In this document: piece by piece, positions 53,302 through 62,421 of the stretch
Layout: each line of letters opens with the position of its first letter
How positions within the stretch are numbered: position 1 is the first letter of the stretch
Assembly: GCA_946122785.1 (NCBI GenBank)
Contig: CAMGYJ010000011.1
Span: forward strand, 310,001-374,000
Source of the DNA: Linum tenue
Taxonomy: Eukaryota; Streptophyta; Magnoliopsida; Malpighiales; Linaceae
Direction: 5' to 3'
DNA: 64,000 nucleotides
Position numbers and translations under genes: made by a program
Notes under the pieces: generated by a model
Seen by the model: only the letters and a program-made list of their open reading frames with translations
What the model was told of the DNA's origin: nothing
Database searches by the model: none

Positions 53302-53760
53302 GAATATAAGTTGATTTTTATAGTTAAATGCTATTGAAGAAGTAATTCAATACAAGTAATGTTACGATTAGGCCAAACCCTAATTAATTCGCGGCTAACC
53401 AACATTTTATTCAAGTGATACTCCAGGACCATAGCTAGAGGTACAATCTTTCTTTTTCTCGATCACTCATTTCCCTCTTTGATTCTTTTTTGCAGTCTAG
53501 TTTCCTCTTTAATTAGTGTGGTTTTATTTCGATAACATTTAGCTGCTACGTACATAGGGAACGACGAACTCCTGCAACTAGCTATCTTTTACACACAAAA
53601 AAAAAAAATTTGTAACCAAGAGTCACTCCGTATATAATTTCTTCTTGCAACTATACAAAAAAATACCAAAAAAAAAAATATTTTCCATAATTAATCATGT
53701 ATAATTGTTTTTAAAGAAACCGTCCAACTGTAATATGTTATAGTTTATTCAGACTAAGAC

Positions 53761-54130
53761 TATCCAAGATAACTATATGTTTTTTTAAACAGTTGAATTA
53801 AATATAGGATAAATTACAAATTTGGTCCCAGGATTTACCAAATTATTTTACGTTTGCCACTAAAAAAGTTATATTTCATTCAAGATTACAAAAATTATTT
53901 CAATCATTCAAATTTGGTCACTGACTCACTGGTCATCCAATTAACTTCATTTTATTTGACGATCAACTCTCATAATTCATTATTAAATTAGTGACATGAC
54001 AACTAAAAAATCATAAAATAAATAATTTAATCTTTTAAAATTTTCACCCCACTATCATGATTATTAAAAAATACAAAATCTAATTTCTTTGATTAGCCAC
54101 ACCAAGTCACCAATACATGCTACCAAAAAA
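53761..54130. repeat. 350-bp flank repeat, copy 3
   Basis: Nearly the same as 48311-48660 (TATCCAAGATAACTATATG through CACCAATACATGCTACCAAA). Confidence 0.85.
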
Positions 54131-54149
54131 AAAGGTCACCAATACAGAC

Positions 54150-54319
54150 TGATCGTTGTGACACTCGATTCAATCAGAGTCTTGACCACACAATCGGGCT
54201 AGACCATATCTTCCGCTGTTGCCGGAAATCCGAAATGGGTCACCGAACCGGAGGACATCCTCAATGTCTCGATCCAAGTTTCCTTAAAGAGGTTCGCCGA
54301 TCTGGCTTCCCTGTTTTAG
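54150..54319 (+). pseudogene. Coding-like relic, copy 2
   Basis: Plus frame ending VTEPEDILNVSIQVSLKRF, ADLASLF and TAG; see 50501-50653. No recognised domain. Confidence 0.35.
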
Positions 54320-55053
54320 ATCACAGCTAAATGGATATCATTGTGTATATCTTAATTAATGTTGTATTTTCATGCAAAACTTCTTAAATTCGAGTTAAAA
54401 TGAAAGAGATATGATCCGGTTAAGAAAATGAGTGATTCGAAAAAAGAGTCGTTGGCTATCATTGTGTTTCTTATCATAACTAAATGGATATCAGTGTGTA
54501 TATCTTAATTAATTTGTATTTTTATGCAAAATTTCTTAAATTCTGAGTTAAACAGAGACATGACCCTATTAAGAAAATGAGTGATTTGAAAAAAGAGTCG
54601 TTGGCTATCTGATTTTACTATCTGATAATTCTAAGTGATAGGTTTTGTTGATTCCTTCATCAGATTCAGGTACTATTCAGCCTTTTTCCTCTTTCCCTCT
54701 TTTTCATGCTTTCTCGATTATTTTTTTTTTTTTTTTTGTTTCATAACTTTTCAGGCAATAATAGAGAATTAATCAACAGATTGTGGATTATGTATTGAGT
54801 TGAACTCTAGCAAACTAACCATTTTTTTTATAAGAGGGATATAGTCATATAAGTTGAATTTTAAAGTAAAGTGATATTAAAGAGATTCCATATACGAGTA
54901 AAGTTACGACTAGGCCAAACCCTAATTCGCGGCAAACCAACATTCTATTCAAGTGATACCCCAGGACCATAGCTAGAGGTACAATCTTCCAACCTTAGTA
55001 TTCTGCCACACGTAAAATAGAGTACACCAAACAGACCGACCCAGCAGGTTTGG
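54320..55053. other. 3' flank of DUF26 gene 7
   Basis: Two tandem repeats of about 145 bp (54328-54470, 54475-54620), a T17 run at 54720, then the conserved DUF26 3' flank (GGCCAAACCCTAATTCGCGG; ACCATAGCTAGAGGTACAAT). No other gene. Confidence 0.6.
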
Positions 55054-55503
55054 TTAGTTGATGCAGAATGGGTGGGTCTCATACCTCAAGAAACAATCCT
55101 TGAGAGCCCATTGCCCGCCATCCAGACCACGGCAAGCCGGGGACAGCAACGTCGCCGCATATTCAGTACAACGCCGGCAGTCATCGCCGGACAGTGAGGA
55201 GGTACACGAAGCATAAGCACACCAAACGGTGCCGGTGTCCTCGTCGGCGGCCGAGCACTCGCAGTGCTGCATATCGCCTCCCTGGACATCAGACGCGCCA
55301 GCCATCGCCTTGTCCATGGTCAAAAATTTTGCAACGATCTCTCTGGGCGAGTAATGGACTTTCTTGTCGCTGCTGCACCAGGCGTACTCGTAGGCTCCAT
55401 CGAAGTCGCTTTTGACGACGACGATCATTGTTGCCAGCAATATCATCATCATCACCACCATTATCACCGTCGGAGAGAGTATTTTTGGAACGAAAGAAGG
55501 CAT
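55054..55503 (-). CDS. Secreted DUF26 (Gnk2-like) protein 7
   Basis: Intact, intronless, about 149 codons, minus strand. Start chosen at the ATG 55501-55503 (MPSFVPKILSPTVIMVVMMM), in line with gene 5; a TTG-initiated extension to 55509 is not needed. Signal peptide (VVMMMILLATMIVVV), then one DUF26 domain with CTSSLSGDDCRRC (C-X8-C-X2-C) and DCFLRYETHPFC. Ten Cys including the HCEC pair. Gnk2 contact positions Ser, Gln, Glu. About 70% like gene 5 by eye. Upstream flank shared with gene 5, the stub at 48739 and the orphan flank at 37480. A minus-strand TATA-like element lies at about 55560-55570. Apoplastic defence role by family only. Confidence 0.9.
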   Translation of the reverse strand: MPSFVPKILSPTVIMVVMMMILLATMIVVVKSDFDGAYEYAWCSSDKKVHYSPREIVAKFLTMDKAMAGASDVQGGDMQHCECSAADEDTGTVWCAYASCTSSLSGDDCRRCTEYAATLLSPACRGLDGGQWALKDCFLRYETHPFCIN

Positions 55504-56451
55504 GTTCAATGTTCTTGATTTTTGTTTATTGGCAGCCTGCCGGTTGACATAATGCTTTAATTATATACTATTGCCGAAAGGAGGGCACATATATAGATAG
55601 ATATTCTCGAAGCAGAATGGCCGGATCGAGAATATTATTTGCGCCGGACCAATGCCTTAGTATTCCACGCCGGTTTATTTGTTGGCGGGCCGCAACTCAG
55701 TTCAGCCGAGTCCAGTTCAGCTATATATTGTCACCTTATGCTCATAATGTGAAATGAAGGGCTGAAACTCTCGCATACCTAGCTGTCAACTTCTAGCCTT
55801 TTGTAGCAACTTCGAGCCTTTTGTTTGAAGCCTTAAAGATATTCAATCTTTCATCCAATGCCTTGCTTTTGTAGAAAAAATACGTAATTTAACGTGGTAG
55901 AGGACCCTGGACTTGACTCGCATCCATGCTTCTCAAATTGAGCTCCAAAGTAGGCTTCACAAACACGTTCCCAGACTTAGCCATTTTCAGGCAGTTTCCT
56001 AGTTTAGGCATAGCCTTTTGATGAGGTTCGAAAATGGTCTTCTGGACTTTCTATTGAGCTCCCAAGTACTTTAATGTGTAGAGGTACACTCCAGCTTCAA
56101 AACAAGCCATTAATCTCCAATTTCCATCTAGCCAATTGTAAGATATGAATCTCCAAAGTAGGCACCATGAACTGTTTTTACACTCAAACAACATATTAGG
56201 TTGACCTGATCCTACATGAGGTCCACCGAAAAGTGCATGTCACCGTGACATGCATGTAACCGTAGCAAAATCCAAATTCATATACAGCTCATCAATGAGT
56301 TACTTGGATCTGGTAAAATTATTCATGAGTTGATCATTTCCATTCCTATGTTTAAATACGTTTAAAAAGTCTCCAAACTCTCCAAAACACAAAGTTATAT
56401 TATTTTTTCCGAAGAAAATTCATAAAAATAACGTAACGTGGCAAATCGAAA
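55504..56451. other. Intergenic between genes 7 and 8
   Basis: About 55504-55680 is the conserved upstream flank of gene 7. Beyond that I see no gene, no module copy and no repeat. Confidence 0.5.
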
Positions 56452-56786
56452 TCAACAGAACTCGTGGTCCTCGTACCTAACACAACATTGGCCCATAGGC
56501 ATTGTGATTTGAGCTCCATGTTTGTTCTTGCAGTTTTTTTCGATGGCCAGAAACGCGTACCGTAAACATTTGCTGCATTCATCATTACTGATATGATCAC
56601 CATTTTCACAGTAGGAGAATGTGTGGATGAGCGTCTCCTTTCTCGGATCAGTACCAACAACATAATAACCAGACTTGCACCCTTGGACGTCTGTGGCTAT
56701 CTCCAGTATGCCTCCCTGCATGCTCTCGTCCGGCAGCTCGGCGCCGCTGTTGCAGGCGTACGTGTTCGCCGGCCGGCACACTAACA
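56452..56786 (-). pseudogene. DUF26 gene 8, signal peptide cut off
   Basis: Minus frame LVCRPANTYACNSGAELPDE to CCVRYEDHEFC and TGA (56452-56454). The domain is complete, with CENGDHISNDECSKC (C-X9-C-X2-C by my count, one residue longer than usual) and 10 Cys. It is the same subtype as the plus-strand genes. A Copia LTR starts at 56787, exactly where the signal peptide should join. The apparent ATG (56785-56787) uses the first base of the LTR. Without a signal peptide the product could not be secreted. Gnk2 contacts: Asn, Gln, Glu. The detached signal peptide would lie beyond the nested elements, outside this window. Confidence 0.85.
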
Positions 56787-57120
56787 TGAATTGAATCCCA
56801 AAAATTCAATTCCAACGGTCGAGTCGCTTTCACAGATGAAGAAGAAGATCAAACCGACATCGTTTCCAGTGGTTTATTCTTTCTCAGCACTCCGACACCG
56901 TTTTTGGTCATCTTTCTTCCTTTTGTTCGCTGAACTCAATGCTCAGCGTTTTACTCTATTTCCTTTTTGCTCAAGCATCGAGCTTGTTTCTACTCCAAGC
57001 TAACAGACAAATGTGTTAAGCTGTATTGTCTTCTTCTGTAATTCCCTTGCCTATAAAGGCAGAACATCTCAATGAGAACAAGCAAGCTTAGGGTTTCACA
57101 CCATCACAAACCTGTTTTCA
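56787..57120 (+). mobile_element. Copia 5' LTR inside DUF26 gene 8
   Basis: From TGAATTGAATCCC (56787; 56792 is also possible) to GTTTTCA at 57120, followed at once by the primer-binding site TGGTATCAGAGC (57121-57132). The 3' LTR lies outside the window or is lost, so the target duplication cannot be read. Confidence 0.8.
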
Positions 57121-57145
57121 TGGTATCAGAGCCCTAGGCGCCGCC

Positions 57146-59240
57146 ATGGCTACAAACAACAACGAAAACCAAGATGCTTCTGCATCTGATCCAGTATCAA
57201 CTACACTCTATCCCATGGAAGATCCTTACTTCTTTCACGGTTCTGAACAACCTGGTTCTCTTCTGGTGGGTGAAAAGCTCACTGCGATCAATTACAACGA
57301 CTGGAGCCGCGCAATGTTCAATGCCCTCGCTGCAAAGAACAAGCTAGGATTCCTGAATGGTGCTATTCCTGAACCTGTAGAAACAGATCCCAAAAGAGGG
57401 GCATGGGTCAGGAACAACATCATGATCCTAAGTTGGATACAACAATCGGTTGAATCTGAAATCATAAAGACTATTCTCTCTAACAAAACTGCTGCTGAAG
57501 CTTGGAATAGCCTCCAAACAAGGCATGGTTTTGGTGACATTGTTCGAGTAGCTGAAATTGAAGAGGAACTCAGCACATTGAAGCAAGGTACACAATCGAT
57601 TACTGAGTACTATGGCAACGTCATGACTCTACGAGATGAGCTCGAAAATTACCAACCTTTACTTCCCTGTGACTTCACTCCAACCAGTCGCACTACCTGT
57701 CGAGCTATGAAATTGGTTCTTGAATACCAAGAAACCAGCTATGTCATTAAGTTCCTTTGAGGTCTGAATGAGAACTTTTCAGCAGTTAGATCCCAGGTTC
57801 TCTTTGGTGATGAACTTCCCAACATCAATAGGGTTTTTCAGCGTATGTTGCAACATGAAAGGCAGCTTTATGGTACTCAGTGTGGCAAGCTGATTGCCTC
57901 TCTCACCACTGATTCACCTACTCTAGCAGTCCAAGGTGCCAACAGAAGGACTTCTACCTCCCAAAATGGCCTTACTGTGTCTTCTGCAAGCGCGAAGGAC
58001 ATACTGAAGATGTTTGTTTTCTCAAACATGGTTTCCCACCTGGCATGAATACCAAATCTCCTCCAACAACATCAACCTCAGTCATCGAATGTACATTCTG
58101 CAGGAAGCATGCTCATACAGAAGACAAATGTTTCAAGAAACATGGCTTCCCTGCTAATTATGTTCCTAGAACATCAACAACATCATATGGCAGAGGTAGA
58201 GGTTATGCACACTCAGCATCTACAACTCAAGAGGATGAAGTCAAACTGACTAGATCTGATTATGAAAAACTCATGGCTCTCATGGGTAATATGAAATCTC
58301 ACTCACCCCACAAAGATGATTCTTTCACTACTTCTTCAGATACTGCAGGTACATGTTTTTTAACTGCTCCCTCTCAGCATTTCTATCACAGACCTCACCT
58401 CATTTGGATATTAGACACTGGTGCTTCTGATCACATAATATCCTCCAAAGAGCATTTATTGAATCCAAAGTCATTATCTGGTGTGTATACATTACATTAC
58501 CAACTGGTCAGCAAATACAAGCAACACATACAGGCTCTGTCCTATGCAATGATCAATTGCTTCTTCAAGATGATCTATTTGTTCCTGGTTTCAGTTTCAA
58601 TCTTGTCTCAGTGAGCAAATTGACAGCTCATAATCAACGAAGTTTGACATTTCATTCTAACCTTTGTGTCATACAGGATCTGGAGCAGAAGAGAGTGACT
58701 GGTTCTGCTAGATTGAACAATGGTCTTTGCTACCTAGAAGCCTATAGTAACCCCAAAATCATCACAGCTGCAACTTCAAACATGTTTTATCTGTGGCATT
58801 TTAGGCTAGGACATCTGTCTCACACTAAAATCCCTTATCTTCATCAATTTTGTACCTCCATTGAAACTCAGAAGGGTTTACCCTGTGATGTTTGTCACTT
58901 TGCAAAGCAAAGAAGACTTCCCTTTCCTTTGAGTCAGAATGTAACCCATTCACCTTTTGATCTTCTTCATGTTGACATTTGGGGTCCCGACCCTGTTCCT
59001 TCCTATGATGCTTACAAATACTTTCTTACCATTGTAGATGATTTTTTCAGAATGACTTGGGTTGTTCTATTGCATCTAAAATCAGAAGCTAGACCTAAAT
59101 TAATTGCTTTATGTAATCAAATGCAAAGACAATTTCAAACCACCATCAAAAGAATCAGAAGTGACAAAGGTAAAGAGTTCCAAATGGATGACTACAATAA
59201 TTCTCAAGGCATCATTCATGAGATGTCTTGTGTTGAGACA
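57146..59240 (+). pseudogene. Copia gag-INT, cut by Athila LTR
   Basis: gag MATNNNENQDASASDPVSTT, then NYNDWSRAMFNALAAKNKLG, AWNSLQTRHG, SITEYYGNV; stop TGA at about 57758-57760 (probable Arg codon). Two tandem CCHC knuckles: CVFCKREGHTEDVC (about 57985, other frame) and CTFCRKHAHTEDKC (about 58093). Protease ILDTGASDH (about 58408), frameshift near 58520, then LWHFRLGH, CDVCHFAKQRR, HVDIWGP, IRSDKGKEF and MSCVET at 59240, where the next base starts a Gypsy LTR (its TGA is the stop). RT and RNase H are outside or lost. Confidence 0.9.
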
Positions 59241-60599
59241 TGACTCACTCCTACTGTCACCCTAGAAAATGGCCAAGTATAACCACTTCCTAAAGCGTAG
59301 TATAGCGGGTCGGGTTTTAATGTCAACCCGGGTCCTAGATGTGATGACTACTCAGTGAAGTCTTGTTATTTAGCGGTGAACTTTTAGTGAAACTCAAGCA
59401 AACAAAACACAAAGCAAGTAAACGGTTTGTTGTCAAGTCAAGAGAGGTCACCCGGATATGGTTCCCCCTAGACTGCAGTTAAGTCGGATTGCAATTTACC
59501 CAGTTCAGTTTTCATGAAAGTTATACTGCGGAAGGTTCTCAATTAGCCTGAAGTCTCGACTAAAGGTCTCCAGACCCTCTCAATCTGAGTCTCTAGCGGG
59601 CGACTAACCTCCACCGGAGTAAACAGATTGAGGCCCTAATGAACCAAACCTCCACTACCGAATTGACTTCGGTACAGAATAGCGAATTGGCTTCTCGACT
59701 AAAGTCACCAATTCGCCACCTTCGATTAAGGATACTCTATCAACCTAGGCAGATATTCTCATTCTAGGTTAAAGCAGAAACAACAGGAATTTGATCAGGA
59801 TTCAAGTCATTCAATCATTCAAACCTCAGTCGAATATAATCAATTCACAAACTCTGTACTTGGGTTCATACAATCAGACCTAGCATACAAATCTAGGGTT
59901 CTCCATACCCAGATGAATGGGGAAACTACTCCATAGAGAAAGAAGCAAAAGCAGATTCAGACACGGAAATCATACTGTGAAGTTGGATTCCTGCTCCTGG
60001 ACGTTTAATCGCACTTCTCCAAGCTCAAGACGGGCTCCAACGGTGTTGAAGATCGATCTATGGCGCTTGGGAACTCTGGTTCGACGCTTTCTCTCTCTAG
60101 GAATCGATTTCTCTCTCAAAAACTCGGAACCCTTTGAAAATTGGCCTTCTTCCTCTTTTATCAGCTGACCCCGCGATACCCGGTCGAAATACCCGGTCGG
60201 GTATTTTATGGTTCGACCGGGTATTTCAAAACGCACCGTTCTACTAAAGAGAAAAATCCCCGGTCTACCACCAAAATCCCCGACCGGGGATTTATCGCCA
60301 TCGCCAGGGCCCCCTTCTGTTTCTCACGGGTGCCCGAAGGAGGAAATACCCGGTCGAGGACAGAATAAAACCGGTCGGGTATTTCTTCCTTTGACCGGGT
60401 ATTTTGGTCCAGCAGCATCCTTCGTCCAATCTTCGCTCCTTTCGATCCGGAACTCGTTCCTTCGCCTCGATTCCAACGCCAAGACCTGAAATGTGACATA
60501 AACACACAACCTAGCGTAAAATCGGCTTATAATACGAGATTCCTCATCACAAACGACTTCAGCATAGGGGTGAAAACATGTATAATTATCGGTCTATCA
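59241..60599 (-). mobile_element. Athila-like 3' LTR
   Basis: 1.36 kb. On the minus strand it begins TGATAGACCG (60599) and ends GAGTGAGTCA (59241). Next to it, on the inner side, is the polypurine tract (complement of AACTCCCCCACAC, 60600-60612), so it is the 3' LTR of a minus-strand element. It interrupts the Copia integrase at a clean codon boundary. Contains the ACCCGGTCGGGTATTT repeats. Confidence 0.8.
60176..60412. repeat. CCGGTCGGGTATTT inverted repeats
   Basis: Within the Athila-like LTR: ATACCCGGTCG, ACCCGGTCGGGTATTT, TCGACCGGGTATTTC, TCCCCGACCGGGGATTT and others, about ten occurrences, several mutually inverted. They look like duplicated regulatory units within U3; function unknown. 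Confidence 0.7.
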
Positions 60600-62421
60600 A
60601 ACTCCCCCACACTTAACCGTTTGCTTGTCCCAAGCAAACCAAGTCAGACACTAGGTAAGCTTACTGATTTCAATCAACCAACATTGGGGCTAAGTCATAA
60701 AGGCACAAAACACGTGAATCGCACTGGGTTTCAAACATCAATACATGCACACCCTCAATAACAACCTGGACAACCACCACAAAGGACATTCGAGTGCAGC
60801 AAATCGAGTAAAGGAAGAGTCTCCCGTCTGTTCACTAGCCAACCTAGACTTGATTCAACCACTTACTCAAAACAGTCAACTCATGCATCCAACTCAAGAC
60901 ATCAGAATAGAGACCGAGCAATCTAGGTCCTCACCGGGGTACAAGAGCATATAGAAAATGAAAATGAATCACTCACTCTCGACCAGTGGGGTCAGGACAA
61001 TTTTGATGCGAAAGATGTGCATGCTATTTCTCTCAATCCCTATCATCTCTTCACCATGATGGCAGCCTCTAAATGCTAGAGTTCACATGTGGGGTGTCAC
61101 CACTAACTAATCAGGAGGTCTTAGACACAGGATCAAATGACTGGCTAGGGTCTTGGACATGGGGAAAAGGCCTTTTAGGTGGTGGAAGTATTCATAGCAA
61201 AAGGTTCCACATTTTCCAAGCACACAATCACAGTCAAACAACCCGGTATTTTCTTTCTGCTATTCTGCATCACTCAATATCTTAAGAGCACAAGAGCGAA
61301 GGAGGCATAAACATCAGCATTTCCAAGCCAGACTGCTAAGAAACATTGCTTACTGGGCATTATTCAGATTTTTGGTGGTGGCTCTCTTTTGCTTTGTTTT
61401 TTCTTTCATTTTTTTTTTCATTTCTTAAGAGAGCCACCACTTCTGCATAAATTTCAAACACGTGCCCAACTTTTAAGCACTACCTCCAACACTCACATAG
61501 ACTTTAGCAGAAACAGCAGAGAATATGTAAAAACCACTCTGTGGAACCTTCTAAAAGATGCAACAAGGGTGATTTTTTCATTATAAACCAAAAGAAAGGA
61601 TAACACACAGCTCAAAGGGGCTAACTAGGGGATATGACACATCAGGACAGTCAGTTTTTGGGCGTGGGCTAATCCTATGCCCCCATCATCTTAGCTAGTG
61701 ACAACGTGAATGCTACACATCATGGAAGAGGGATCTATCGCACAAGAAAGAAACGAGCAAGCTCAAATCACACATGGCTACCTATATGCTCTATCTCACA
61801 TTCTGATACCCTGAACTAGATGCATAAACGACTGTCAAGGACAAGTAATCAGATCAAGTCAGATCAAGTCACAGTTGGCAAGCAAACAGTTGAAAAACTG
61901 AACCCCTACATCGTTCTACTGCACATCTCAGTCCTCATCATAGGTGGTCCTAGTCGCAAACAAGTTGTCATGTATTAATCCGAAAACCAATCAATTCATC
62001 CATCAAAACACAGTGCCAATATGATCAAACAGCAGTACTTGGAGCCCTCAAATCGTAAGATTTGGACAGTGGACTAGGCTCCAAGCACACAAACAGAGCT
62101 AATGCAGTCAAAAGATAAACATTCCCCCCACACTTAAGATCGACATTGCCCTCAATGGAGAAGAGGGAAGGAAAGGGGAACGATGTTACCGGTATGAACG
62201 GACCGCAGGAGACTGGAAATGGACCAGTCGGCATGGGACGGACTGGAGAGAGGACCAGTCGGGAACACAGGCAGAGCTAAAATAGACCAAAAAGCTCAAA
62301 CACATACGTTAGGTCCAACGGTCAGCCCAATAGTACAGAATCCAGAATGAAAAGAAACAAAAACCGACACAAAACAGACAGTCTGCATGCTAACACAGAT
62401 AAAAACTCTCAAAACATGCCC
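60600..62421 (-). other. Athila-like non-coding 3' region
   Basis: No convincing gene. Two further purine tracts of the PPT type (complements of CCCCCCACACTTAAG at about 62125 and of CTCCCCCACACTTAACC at 60602) are visible. Long non-coding stretches between the last ORF and the LTR are usual in Athila elements. Confidence 0.55.

Larger units (their letters stand above)
51562..53760. repeat. DUF26 flank duplicate Y
   Basis: Partner of duplicate X (44814-45840). It consists of 51562-51767 and 53302-53760, interrupted by a MULE. It includes the DUF26 3' flank and an upstream module (53489-53555: TTGCAGTCTAGTTTCCTC, TAGTGTGGTTTTATTTCG) but no DUF26 coding. X and Y are more like each other than either is like the flank of gene 7. 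Confidence 0.85.
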
